NCBI GenBank assembly: GCA_949752745.1
Contig: OX457026.1
Location: 38,606,723 to 38,670,722 of the forward strand
Source: Protula sp. h YS-2021
Lineage: Eukaryota; Annelida; Polychaeta; Sabellida; Serpulidae
Direction of reading: 5' to 3'
Length of the DNA: 64,000 nt
In this document: in pieces, positions 1 through 36,508 of the stretch
How positions within the stretch are numbered: the first letter of the stretch is position 1
Layout: every line of letters begins with the position of its first letter
Position numbers and translations under genes: made by a program
The notes under the pieces: generated by a model
Seen by the model: the letters and a program-made list of their open reading frames with translations, nothing else
Told to the model about the DNA's origin: nothing
Database searches by the model: none

Positions 1-1530
1 AAGTGTAAAGTGACAGCCAATGTGCCTGAACAAAAAATCGTAGTGGAAATACCATTCAAACATCTCCTTCCACCACCCAATTTTTTTTTGGTATTAATTA
101 GCCAATACCAGGGAATTGCAGCCGCAGTTTTAATAAAAATGACGTCACAAAACCTAACGGAACTGCTAATATTTGTAAATTTCACCCCCCATCCCCCCCC
201 CCCCCACCGGTATAAAACGGCTGTCTCAACGACTTCCGAACGGCATTACTAGATCGGCACGGCACTGCTGGTTTTGTACGGCGTTTTAGCGTTTTTTACG
301 ACTTAAAGAGATTCTTGGTTGACAGGTATGACGTAAAACAGTACCAACTATGACAAAGACACACTACAATAGCTATTAAACCTGTTTTTGTAAATCTTGC
401 AGTAGGCGTCAACATCATCAGTAAAATGACACTCGAGATTCTGACCCCATTGCACACGATTATATGTAAGGCTTTGGTATAATCTTATCTGAGCTTATCA
501 TAAAATTTTGTATTGTGAAAAGCTGACAAGAGGCAAAACAAGGCAAAAATTAGATTTTATACTGCTCTACGCTACTGCTTAAAATGCAAATCAAAATGAA
601 ATAAGCATCATCGTGCCTTGACAACGCGTGAGTTCACTGTCAATTCACCAATTAACACTGCGCAACAACGGACTATTAACAGCATCGTGAGCTTCTCAGG
701 TCTCAGGTTTTCGGTAACACATCAAATGTTCGGACACCCATGCAGAGGTCCGAAATTTACAACCAGCAATAAGCATCAAAAACACGTTTTTCTTCAATTT
801 TTCGGGCGATAGGTAAAAAACTCCTGAAGGATACCGAACATCCAACCAATTCTATGCTGATTGTGTAAAAAATTGTCTACAAAACCCTGTATAGGTAGGC
901 AGTATATTTTCACCTGCAAAATCGAAAAAAAGTCTGATTCTGAACAAAATTGAACAGGCGCAGAAACACAGACGGTGTCTTGGTCTTGTGCTTTACAGTT
1001 TCACAATCACACTTATACAAGGAAGGGAAAAGAAAGAAAAAGAAGGAAATGGCTTCGCGGACGAAGCAACGCGCTTCAAAAGCACTACTAAATGTGCACA
1101 GACTCCCCCTGGTGGGGCGAAAGTACGCCATCTACTCCAAGGTCGACTCATCCACCCATCCCGACGGGCAGGGGTAATACAGTTGTCAAATAAAACCGAA
1201 TGGACTTAGGAGAAGCTTCAATAGTTGTACAATTATAAAGTTTATATCTCAGTATAAACTAAAATGTCGCAAATGAACAAATTCAGTTTGCTGCTTCATT
1301 GCATGTACTTCCACCCCACCCCCTTTTTGGACACGTGATAAAAACTAACCAACCAAAATGAAGATTTTTGATAAACTGAAACAAGAACGCTTTTAGTCAT
1401 CTCGACTGTGCAGAGATCCTCTAAGCTTTAACCTACGCTTTTTTTTTTTTGAGCAAACATGTCAACTCTCACTCCACTGCTGATCAGCCCATTCTATTAC
1501 CGAGCTTGTGTTGTTTTTTTTTTTTTTCAT
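1..1530. other. 3' flank of the FRRS1-like gene, no gene recognised
   Basis: Downstream flank of the minus-strand gene. It holds short homopolymer runs (C-run near 190-205, A/T-runs near 1440 and 1511-1527). A short plus-strand reading frame near 1050-1177 was not recognised. No protein family, RNA gene or complete transposon was seen here. Confidence 0.5.
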
Positions 1531-1536
1531 TTTATT
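1531..1536 (-). terminator. Candidate polyadenylation signal of the FRRS1-like gene
   Basis: TTTATT on the plus strand is AATAAA on the gene strand, about 160 nt past the stop codon. It is followed on the gene strand by an A-run at 1513-1527. Position and motif fit a short 3' UTR. The genomic A-run could also cause false internal priming in oligo-dT data. Confidence 0.5.
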
Positions 1537-1645
1537 TTCGATTGGTGTCCTTTTCATCCAATACAACCCGATTTTGTCTGCCTTTAAGACACCAATCTCT
1601 AATGCTTCAATGTTAATGAGGGTGTACTTTTGCCGACGAGAAGTA

Positions 1646-1696
1646 GGCGTGTCAGCAGGCGTGTCAGCAGGCGTGTCAGCAGGCGTTACTGGCGTG

Positions 1697-1700
<4 letters not shown>
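1646..1700. repeat. 12-bp tandem repeat at the stop codon
   Basis: The unit GTGTCAGCAGGC (plus strand) is repeated three to four times with a degenerate last copy. The stop codon of the FRRS1-like gene (1697-1699) lies at the inner edge, so the 3' UTR starts inside the repeat. Confidence 0.7.
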
Positions 1701-26676
<24,976 letters not shown>

Positions 26677-26943
26677 TCTCCCACGCTTGCCAAGCACTGA
26701 GCAGATTGTTGAAAGCTATGACGTCACCTCGGTTTTGTAGTGCTAATAAATCGTAGAACTGACAACTTAGTAAAAATTTAAGAAGTTTCTATAAAAGGCA
26801 CAAAAGTTAAAGTGTTTAAAATGATAGCACCAAGATATTCCTGTTTGCTAAAGATGAAAATAGGATAAATGCATAGACCTGATAACTGCATCTGCAGTTT
26901 AAAACCTCGTACCGATATTACTTATGATCGGATATATAATCTG

Positions 26944-26945
<2 letters not shown>

Positions 26946-27004
<59 letters not shown>
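26946..27004. repeat. (TA)n microsatellite upstream of the FRRS1-like start
   Basis: About 59 bp of alternating TA, some 270 bp upstream of the start codon. Confidence 0.97.
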
Positions 27005-27007
<3 letters not shown>

Positions 27008-27392
27008 TATAATCAGATAAACCGAATAAGTAGACTGATTTCCTTGAAAAATTGGCTGTGAAATAAGTGACTGCGCACAAACGTTCTGATAAAGTCAAAC
27101 TGCATAGCAAAGCGGGTGCGTGTTAATTAAAAATGGAAACTGCCGAGCTCGTCGTTAAATATGCCAGTTTTCTCTACCTTATTCTGTTACAATAAAGTCG
27201 TTTAAGCTAATAGATGTTCAGGGTTCGACGAAAGTTAGTCGAAAATGTTCTGACGTTTAAATATTGGGAGATTTAAGGCGTCAATTTGCCGTCGAAAAAA
27301 AAACTTACGTTGTGAATCTAACTTGAAACCGATTTCGGGACGACATCGGCAATCCTATCCAACTGAAGTTGGTCAGTCAAAAAGAGTCGTCT

Positions 27393-27452
27393 ATGTGTGA
27401 CGTCACACATCTCACCTGATTTGTTTTTACGAGGTCACATGGTGTGACCTCG
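27393..27452. promoter_or_regulatory. Two palindromes: full CRE and AGGTCA inverted repeat
   Basis: ATGTGTGACGTCACACAT (27393-27410) is a perfect 18-bp palindrome centred on the CREB/ATF site TGACGTCA. CGAGGTCACA and TGTGACCTCG (27430-27452) are an inverted pair of nuclear-receptor half-sites (AGGTCA) with a 3-bp loop. They lie about 0.7 kb upstream of the FRRS1-like start. A regulatory role is inferred from motif and place only. Confidence 0.35.
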
Positions 27453-27564
27453 CATCAAGTCGTTTCAAGGTCAGCCTATGACCAATACTGTTCGGGTATT
27501 TAATAACCGACGTCTCCGCATTACAAACCGGAAGTGGACACCATTTTAGAAAAGCTGAATCAGA

Positions 27565-28000
27565 CTTGCAGGCTTATTGCGGCGTTACAAAAAGGCTTAT
27601 TGGGGCGTGACATAAAGGCTTATTGGGGCGTAACATAAAGGTTTATTGCGGTGTGACATAAAGGCTTATTCAGGGTTGAGATTTCGCTGTCGACCGGTCG
27701 CTCTTGGCGACCAACTTTTGGCTCGCGCGACCAACTTTTTCTGGTTGGTGGCCCGAGTGGCGACTAACTTTTTTCTGAGTATTTTCAGATAAATACTACT
27801 GATTATTTTAAACACCATTTTGTTATTTTTTTTTCATGTGAGGAGGGCTAGACAAATTTTGCAAAAATTGCGCCGGGCGACTAACTTTTGTGCCGGGCGA
27901 CCAGAAAATTTTACGAAGTCTCAACCCTGTTATTGGGGCGTGACATGAAGGCTTAGTGAGGAGTGACATAGAGGCTTATTGGGGCGTAACTTGTAAGGCG
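27565..28000. repeat. 23-bp tandem repeat interrupted by a transposon
   Basis: About eight copies of AAAGGCTTATTGGGGCGTGA-type units lie on both sides of the element at 27671-27929. Confidence 0.85.
27671..27929 (+). mobile_element. CAGGGTTGAG MITE, copy 1
   Basis: Perfect short inverted ends CAGGGTTGAG/TCAACCCTG, flanked by TTATT on both sides within the 23-bp repeat, which suggests a 5-bp target duplication. The arms are rich in GTTGGTCGCC/GGCGACCAAC. Second copy, inverted, at 29998-30391. Confidence 0.8.
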
Positions 28001-29997
28001 ATACAATCGATGTTCTTTTTCATGACGATAATATTACAGCATGTATCAAGCACATCATTTCACTCACTTTTTAAATTCGTGTTTTTTTTTTATTGTGTTA
28101 CCGCTTAATCGAACACCCAAAATTTTTAGAATAAATCCGGTTCATGTTTCATAATCCAAAATGATAACTAAATTTTCATATGATCAGTTTCCCTGACACG
28201 CTGTCATAAGCCTCGGGGTTCGCAAATAAACAAAAAAAAAAAGAAAACACATGCAGTTGTATACGATATATTTCTGGTGTTTGGGGAGGAGGTGGAAAAC
28301 TCGACAGTGACGATCTCTTCCGAGTGTCTGGATGAACTGTGAGACGTCGTGAAATGTTTCGCAACAGCGAAGATGCGAAGATGGTGCGACAATTCTAATA
28401 TTGCTTAATATTTTGTGGGCACATAAAAAGTATGCTGGGCACATAGAAATTTTGGAAGGCACGTTGGAAGAAGATGTTCGTGCTGAGGCTGGAATTTCAC
28501 GGATAAATACGATTTGTTTTGGTCTGTTGTTAATTGGCTGAGAATGCTTTTTGTATGGCTTTCTTCGTTTTTCTATACATTTATGCGATCTGGTCAAATG
28601 ACAGAGCGACGTCTGAACAATGTAGCCGACAGAACACACGTCTCCGGAATGTAACGCAGTTTAAGTGGGAAGAACGCAACACGCTCTTTTGCATAAATAA
28701 GGATCAAACGATTTGCGTTGAGGTCTTATAAGCTTTTGTATGTGCCTTTCGTATCAATACCACTCCAAAAACATTCTAATCAAACATTCCCCGCTCCAAC
28801 ACCTCTCCACAGACCAAAAAAAAAAAAAAAAGCAATCACTGAGGGCTCAGTCTCAACCAATTGGATTTCAATCACACAGATTCACAAATCCCTGTATAGG
28901 AAAATTGAGTCAAGGCGTGGCTGGGATATTATGTGACGTTTTAGCAAATAAATTTACAACTTTTGACTCTAAACTACGAAGTAGTTTGTGTGTTATAATG
29001 TCTACAAAACAGTAGATCAAATGCAAGATGGCTGTCATTTAAGTATTCCAATCGATCCGGAAACCAAAGCCGAGCGTTCCTTTTGAATAGTTAAACCATG
29101 CCTGAAATTTAAGAGTTTTTGTGTGATCACGTAAACTAGATCTATACACACGACTTTACAGAACCAGATTAAATTGTTTGTTTTGCCTTCGTGTTTATAG
29201 TCACGATTTTACAGAACCAGTTCGTCTGTTTTGGATTCGTGTTTTCTGATGACTAAGCTGGTATAATTCACTTGACATTTCGCAGCTGAAATTACAAGAG
29301 TCTATGCCTTTGGTTTAAAAAGCTGTATTTGAATTTGTTAAACTGAACGTGTGTGGTTCGTTTTGAAAGTGTCAAAGGCAGGCAAATTAAACGAATACCC
29401 CAAGCCGCATATAGCTAGACGTTTCTTGGGACCCCCGCCCCTCCCAGAGGATTAAGTCGCCCTGGCGGTACACTCATGTGTTAAAATGCGTGCCCCCCCC
29501 CCCCCCCAAGAAAAAGAGGAGAAATAAGGGGAATTTTGTGACCAGAAGCGGCCCGTGCGGAGTGCAAATTTCATTTAAAATGGTTTAAACCAGATTTGTG
29601 ACATCAACATTGTCTTGACATGAGGATTCCAGCCACAAAACCCCTTCTGATAACGCCAATTTTCAATTCGCATAAGCACATCTCAAACACTCGGAGCAGT
29701 CTTAAAAACGAAAATATATGTAAAATTTGCAATTATGTATAAACTAATACAGTTATTTCTTTACATCTGGACGTTTATAGCTATGCAACCAACTTCTATT
29801 CGAACAGATCAAACAGCACAGTTTTTTTTATTCTGTTCATGATATACAGAATTGCCATTTATCCAAAAACACCCGTCATGGCTAGGTTTTTCCTTACACT
29901 GAATTTTAACTATTCAGTGTCCTATGAAATAAATGAATGAATAACAATCGGATCCTGTTGAAAGTTCGGGATTTGCCCTGTCAGGATCCCACGTACC
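28001..29997. other. Intergenic stretch, nothing recognised
   Basis: AT-rich DNA with an A-run near 28817 and a C-run near 29492. The longest minus-strand frame (28184-28639) resembles no family I know and lacks supporting signals. No element boundaries seen. Confidence 0.5.
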
Positions 29998-30391
29998 CAG
30001 GGTTGAGACTTCGTAAAATTTTCTGGTCGACCTTCGGGCGACCAACTTTAAGACGTTAGTCGCCCGGCACAAAAGTTAGTCGCCCAGCGCAATTTTTGCA
30101 AAATTTGTCTAGCCCGCCTCACATGAAAAATCAACAACAAATAGGTGTCTTAAGTATCCATAATTTGTAGTTATTTGAAATTTATTTCAAATGTGAAAAT
30201 CTCCCTGAAAGCAAAATTTATACAAAAGTCATTTTCATGTAAAATGGTGTTTAAAATAATCAACAGTGTTTACCTGAAAATACTCAGAAAAAAGTTAGTC
30301 GCCACTCGGGCGACCAACTCGAAAAAGTTGGTCGCCCGAGCCAAAAGTTGGTCGCCACGGGCGACCGGGCGACCGCGAAATCTCAACCCTG
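29998..30391 (-). mobile_element. CAGGGTTGAG MITE, copy 2
   Basis: Same ends as copy 1, inverted relative to it and with a longer AT-rich centre. Flanked by CGTACC on both sides (29992-29997, 30392-30397), an exact 6-bp duplication. Non-coding. Confidence 0.85.
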
Positions 30392-30647
30392 CGTACCACA
30401 TCTGGAAAAGTATTCAACATCGTTATAATTCCCTAAAAATCATGGGTCGCAAGGAACAACTTCAGTGTCATGAAAAATATCTAGCTATAACGGTTTTACA
30501 ACAGCTGAACTTACTCAAATATATGATGAACAGAATAAAAAATCTGTAATGTCAGATCTGTTTGATAAACAAATTCGATTAAAAAGAGCTGGAAACCTGG
30601 ACAACTGATACGGACGTACGCAACTGAACGAACAGAAGCCTGTCAAG

Positions 30648-31842
30648 TAGGGCTGTGAACCGGTTAGGAAAACTCAACCGCGGTTCGAAACGGTTTTCTA
30701 GCACAAAAAACCGGTTTTAATCGGTTTTTTCTCATGAGACATGTTATTGGCCAAAAATAAGAGTGATTTTATTTATCACATCAAAAACGTGAGTATAACT
30801 TCCTAACCAGGACTTTTGTTTTGCTACATATACAAATCGGCATTTTTCGTAAAAAATCAGCAGTTGGAATCGCATTGAGTTTCTGCTTCAATTTTCAGCT
30901 AAAATAATTCAGCGTTCAACAATTTCAAATTGTCCAATTCCTTTGGCCAAACACAAAAACATATGAGATGCAAAGCCCATAGCCCGCGCCAACAAGTCGC
31001 AACAAATTAAGTTCAGAGGGTCATAAGTCCGACATTTTTGGGTCGATCAAACTGATACTTGACGTCGCACATCTTCAATATATATTTTTGCACTGTCTAA
31101 AGTTTCAAAGTTCCGTAAGTTCGACAATCGGCCGATCAAACTGAAAGTTATCCGAACAGGGATGTTGGAGAGGTTGGATTTTGACGATTCACGTATTTAC
31201 CGACATTTACACAATTTAAAAAAAAAAAAAAAATTCCACCATTGCGGCATTTTTTTGTCATTTGCGAAAAAAGGAAAGTCCAGGTGGAGAAGCACCTACG
31301 AAACTTTCGATTAAAATTTTATAACTATTTGAAGAAGACTGAAAGAAATGAATGGTGTGACAATTCAGTTATTTACTAGCATTTATTCCAGTTTTTGCCA
31401 AACTTCAAAGTTCCGCCATTTCGGCAGTTTTTGGCGAACCGCGAAAAGAAACTGTAGCCTGGTAGGCGAACCCCTGTGGAACATCCCTGCGTAACATCCA
31501 AACGACTGTAGGCGTAGCATTTTAAAATGGGTCAAAACGGGCTAAAAAAGTGCCGCCATTTTGTCAGTTTTGCGTCAATCGTCAAAAAAGTATTAGCCAG
31601 GTGGGAGACCACCCAGGGAACATTCTTGCGTAATATCAAAACGAGTGGAGCAAAACTGTAGAAGGAGTAACATTTTAAAGAAAAAGTTTAACATTTTTAT
31701 TGCCTCATTTAAGTGACAAAGTCGGCTGGGTTAAAAAACCGAAAAAAAAACCGGTTTTTCATTTTCGAACCGATTAACTGAACCGCGAAAGTATAAAAAA
31801 CCCCGCGGTTTTCAGGTGAACCGGTTTAACCGCACAACCCTA
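30648..31842. mobile_element. hAT-like MITE with 8-bp target duplication
   Basis: Ends TAGGGCTGTGAACCGGTT and the near-inverse ACCGCACAACCCTA. CTGTCAAG is duplicated exactly at 30640-30647 and 31843-31850. Subterminal AACCGGTTTT motifs repeat at both ends. No transposase. A repeat-A copy sits inside. Confidence 0.88.
31158..31735. mobile_element. Repeat family A, copy 3 (head missing)
   Basis: Begins at GATGTTGGAGAGGTTGG, so the palindromic head is absent; ends GTCGGCTGGGTTA like the other copies. Nested in the hAT-like element at 30648-31842. Confidence 0.75.
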
Positions 31843-31850
31843 CTGTCAAG

Positions 31851-33650
31851 TCCTCAATAAGGTGTTACTTATGCAAAGTGAAAATAGGGTAATCAGAAGA
31901 GGTTTCGTGGCTGAGAACCCCGTGCAAAGACAAATGGATGACGTCACAACTGTGGTTGAATAGTTGCTATATTTTAGACCACAATAATCACGTATACGAG
32001 CACAGTTCTGAGTTACTCAGCCTTAAATTATTTTGCAAATTAACTGAACCGTAGAATGCCATATTCATATTGATCGCGCGTAGCACAGAAAGTGTCAATA
32101 TTAGATTCGACAACTCACGTATATCATTAAATATGTCTGGCTTCACTTGCAATTTATCCGAAACTTGCACTCTTACCTTTAATTTACAGCAATGATATCC
32201 AAAACAGTCAGATTTCCAGTTGCTTACATTTATTCCACCGCTCCTTACTACTTATTGTTTGATACTGCACAGTCACAATGAAATGCCAATTTCCTTTTAC
32301 GGTCAATGAACAGCAAAGCATGTACTTAGTAATAATGACAAATCAGAACCAGTACTTTATGGCCAGCAATGCCCCCGTGCATGTTTCATTGTGTACACAT
32401 ATACCTCTAAAGCGCGTGGCATTTCATTTTCAGTCAATGATATAACTGCTTTGTTTCTCATCCAAAACTACAAAACGGCGTCGAATATTCTCAGCATATT
32501 GGTAAAATAAGGATAATATACTAACATATTTTGTGACCCATTGCCATTCAAGCATTTGCCTGACTGCCGTTTTAATCAGAACCAGTTTTACTTGGATGAC
32601 ATAGATTCTTGACTGATGTGAAAAAATGTACTGTGATTTTGTCGAGCGAACAACCTTAACAATCGCAAGATTCAAAGTTTGTTCAAATTTAAGCTGTTCA
32701 GCTATTTAACTGTTTTTTTTTTTTTGTGGAAAATATGGGTTGGCAAAATGGTATTTCACATAGTTTTAGACGATTTGACACTCTTGCATTGGTTAATCTT
32801 GTTTTTAAAAAGTTTTTTTTTTTTTTTTCAGCTAAAAAAGCAATGGTGAAGTTAACACAAAAAGTGGGAAATAGTTTTTCTGACTTTTTAAACTTAAAAA
32901 AATGTAATTTGAAGGCTGTCAAATTTGGAAAGTACAGCGTTAAATGAAAGATTTGGACGTTACAGGGCGTTGAGGGTATACTTTCGTGGTAACAGTTTGC
33001 GTCTAAGTGACAAAATGACCGGATTTAAAGGTATTGTGTTTATTATCAAATTTAGGAAGAATAAAAAAGGTACTTTTTATTCCAGTCGACGGGACAGAAA
33101 TTGCTAAAACTATATGTTAAACTGAAAATTATTTCAGATCGAGTGGGGAGGGAGGGGAGGAGGAGTAGAATTTAAAACTGACGCGCTCAGTTCAAAGCAA
33201 TGTATCTCACTTTGTGAGGCCAGTTACAGAAATAGCATTGCTCTTCACCCCAATTAGCATTGTTTCTCAACCCAATCGCAATTACTCCCCTCTCCCCGCT
33301 CCTGATTAAAACTGGCATGTACAGTCCGATGAATGTGTTGTTTTGTTCAAAGGAATGAAATAATTCGAGTACATTTTCCAACAAAATAATCGACTAGAGC
33401 AGCGACAAATATTTTCAAATAATTGGCACTGTAGCTTATTTTAAAACAATCGAAGCTTTTGCGGAGATTCGTTAGAAATATTCCACTGCCACAACAATAG
33501 CAAGGGCACACTCATTTCATTAACACTTTCAAACCTTTTGCAAGTGGGTATAACTTAATAGTTTTTTTTTTAAGTTTTTGCCTTTTTTTCCTCTTTATTT
33601 TTTTTCCAATGGATGGTTTCCAGAAAACTATTTAGCGGAGAAAGAGAAAA
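31851..33650. other. Intergenic stretch, nothing recognised
   Basis: AT-rich, with T-runs near 32711 and 32813-32829. No frame, RNA gene or element boundary could be supported. Confidence 0.5.
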
Positions 33651-34224
33651 TATGGCACACGTGTAGAGGATGACAAGGTCTCGGTGAATCCCCAAATTTT
33701 TCTTACTCAATGGTCAAGGTCACATTGATGTCAAAGTTATTTTTTCCACAAAATGGTTTAAAGAGGACTCGGATCCTTCTAGCATTTGATTCAGCGGGAG
33801 CTTCATATTTGAAGCACTTACAGACATTTATAAGGTGTCGATGAAATCGCAAATATTTTTACCTTGACCACAAAGGCCAAGGTCAAAGTGAATCAAAATA
33901 TTTTTAAAACGCCTATTTATCACGAAGAGTGGTCATAAAGAACCCTCAAATCCCAGTTTGAATGCATAAACATATTCAGTAGGGGATAACCCTGCATCCT
34001 GAATCTCGACTTAAAAGGTCAAGGTCAAAGGTCACGTGACCTCGTATACCGGTAACAATAGGCCGACTTATCTCGAAAACGTTACATTTTGAGCTCATTT
34101 TCTACCCTTTGGGCCTAAGCAACCGTTACATAGGTACCTTGGTGACCTTGATCTTCTCGGTAACGGTCAAGACCAAAAACTGGAATTTGATCTTTGTCTA
34201 TAAAACGGTTAAAGTTAGAGCGAC
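33651..34224. repeat. ~140-155-bp tandem repeat, left of the foldback
   Basis: Degenerate units with landmarks GACCTTGA, CTCGGTAACGGTCAAG, TTATCTCGAAAA and GAGCTCATTTT. The array continues beyond the foldback at 38290-38760, so the foldback inserted into it. Confidence 0.65.
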
Positions 34225-34904
34225 AGTAGTGTGTAAATAAGAGAACCACTGCATAGCAACGCTGTTGCGATAAGAAAACCATTGCATAGCAACGGATGAT
34301 TGTGACGTCATAATCATTGTGACGTCATAACTACGAGAGTTTTGCTGTTGCGATAAGAGAACCACTGCATAGCAACGGATGATTGTGACGTCATAATCAT
34401 TGTGACGTCATAACTGTTGCTATAAGAGAATCACTGCATACAAAGAATTAAGAAACGACATGACCTCTATGAGAACCACTGCATACAAAGAATTAAGAAA
34501 CGACATGACCTCTATCGAAGAAACGACAGAATCACTGCATACAAAGAATTAAGAAACGACATGACCTCTATCAAACGGCGTTGCTAGGACAGTTTCACTG
34601 CAGTGCAGTAGAATCGGCATAGCCCTGCTGCATGAGAGCGAAATGACGAAAAGACCGAAACGTCATGGGCCTGCAGTTATCGCGATAGAGCGAAATGCAA
34701 TACTTGGTGTTTCCGGTTGAGTGTGAAAGGTGGAGAGAGGGGCGGCCGCGGTATTGTGGAGGGGGGAGGGGGATGTGGAGTGTCCGCCGTCGCCGCCGCC
34801 GCGGCCTCCTCCCTCCCTCCCTCCCTGCCCCCACATGAGTTGATTTTTTTTTAAGCCATGTCCCACACTCTCATACATACACACATAGCGCATATGGCTG
34901 TATG
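34225..34904. repeat. Outer arm module of foldback 1 (left)
   Basis: Contains four TGACGTCA sites (34303, 34320, 34386, 34403), repeats of GCATAGCAACGGATGATTG, and a 45-bp tandem unit (ACTGCATACAAAGAATTAAG). It ends in GC-rich triplet-like sequence near 34785-34820. Mirrored at the right end, where one extra 45-bp unit is present. Confidence 0.8.
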
Positions 34905-35870
34905 CATTTTTGTAACATGCCGCCATTTTAACTTTGTAAAAAGTGGAAAAATGAGATAACTTTCGGTATACTTGGTCGATTTGTATGAAAATTTCACTGT
35001 TTGATTCAGTTTTCTATCTAGTTCTGATATAATGTGGTCATAGGCTATTTACGCATGTGGCTGTATGCATATTTGGAACATTCCGCTATTTTAACTTTGT
35101 AAAAAGTGAAAGAGTGAGGATAACTTCCGGTATAGTTGGTGGATATGCATGAAAATTTCACTATTTGATTCAGTTTTATGTAAAGTTTTAACATTAAGTA
35201 GTCACAGGCTATTGACACCGGTGGCTGTATGCATAATGTGACATGCTGCCATTTTAATTTTGTAAAAAGTGAAAAAGTGGGATAACTTCCGCTATGATTG
35301 ACGGATTTGCATGAAAATTTCACTATTTGATTCAGTTTTATGTAAAGTTTTAACATTAAGTAGTCATGGGCTATTTGCACTGGCGGCTGTATGCATAATT
35401 GTAACATACCACCATTTTAACTTAAAAATGAGATAACTTTCGTTATAGTTGACCGATTTGCATGAAAATTTCACCGTTTGATTCAGTTTTGTATAAAGTT
35501 TTGCTATAAAGTGATCATAGGCTATTTGCACATGTGGCTGTATGCATAATTGTAACATACCACCATTTTAACTTAAAAAAATGAGATAACTTCCGCTATA
35601 GTTGACCGATTTGAATGAAACTTTCACTGTTTGGATTCAGTTTTATATCTAGTTTTTTTTTGTTATAATGTAGTCATGGGGCTATTTGCGCAACTGGCAG
35701 TATGCATTTTTGTAACATGCCGCCATTTTAACTTTTGTAAAAAAGTGGTGGGAAAAGTGTGATAACTTTCGTTATGGTTGACCGATTTGGAATGCAAAAT
35801 TTTCACCATTGAATTCAGTGTGATGTCTTAGTTTTTACAGTAGGTTTGGGCATAGGTGGGGGGTTATTGG
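34905..35870. repeat. 150-165-bp tandem units, left arm of foldback 1
   Basis: About six units, each with GGCTGTATGCAT, CCATTTTAACTT, GATAACTTTCG and GAAAATTTCAC. The same unit builds both arms of foldback 2. Matching open frames beginning MLQLCIQP here are repeat translations. Confidence 0.85.
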
Positions 35871-35980
35871 AATGGCGCGCCCCCCCCCCCCCCCACCATT
35901 CAAACATCTGTTTGAATTATTTTTTAAGGAACATATTACGTCAAACTATTGTTCAACAAGTTGTTTAACAATTGTACAAC

Positions 35981-36211
35981 AAATATACCCAACGTCTAGA
36001 ACAAAACGAACATTATCAAACCATTTTAGAAGACTTTAATTACTTTGTTGATGAAAAACATTACGAGTATTCAAAGGCACTAAAGGCGGCTATAAGAAGA
36101 AATGATGCATTCTTTGAAGAGCTTCTAGATGAGGAGGAGGAAGATGAAAGCAGCGACGAAGAAAGTGATATGGATGACAGTGAACAGAGTGAAGCAGATG
36201 AAGAAAAATAG
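35981..36211 (+). pseudogene. Truncated zinc-finger/acidic protein gene in foldback 1
   Basis: Encodes only the last ~80 residues of the 248-residue protein at 49437-50183 (RLEQNEHYQTILEDFNYF through the Asp/Glu/Ser-rich tail), almost identical in sequence. The first ~168 codons, including both zinc fingers, are missing, and the left junction is the inner arm of the foldback. No ATG of its own is near. AATAAA signals follow at about 36230 and 36304. Confidence 0.85.
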
Positions 36212-36374
36212 ACTTATTTGACTAAACTTTATAATAAAGACTTTGTAAATCAACAAATGTTATAATATTGTTATAGATTTAAGCTGTGTGTATTTAAGTG
36301 TATTAATAAAGCTATTCAACATATGTCTTGTTTTTTTCTGAACTGACTGCTATTGCTCCATCAATTGCTTGAAC

Positions 36375-36508
36375 TACAACATGTTGAACAACAACTTGGT
36401 AAACAACATGTTGAACAACATGTTAAACAACTTGTACAACAACATGTTCAACATGTTCAACTTGTTCAACAACATGTTGAACATGTTGAACAACAGCTTG
36501 TTGAACAA
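36375..36508. repeat. AACATGTT palindrome array in foldback 1
   Basis: Tightly packed AACATGTT/AACTTGTT palindromes joined by short GAAC/CAAC links between the gene fragment and the right arm. Confidence 0.85.

Noticed and set aside
950..1177. Small plus-strand frame (MASRTKQRASKALL...)
   Set aside because: Overlapping frames on both strands, no recognised family, directly in the 3' flank of the FRRS1-like gene.
26677..26697. GTG seven codons upstream as the FRRS1-like start
   Set aside because: The ATG at 26676 directly precedes a good signal peptide; GTG starts are not expected in animal nuclear genes.
28184..28639. 151-codon minus-strand frame as a host gene
   Set aside because: Low-complexity Cys/Phe-rich end, no recognised domain, no splice or poly(A) support.
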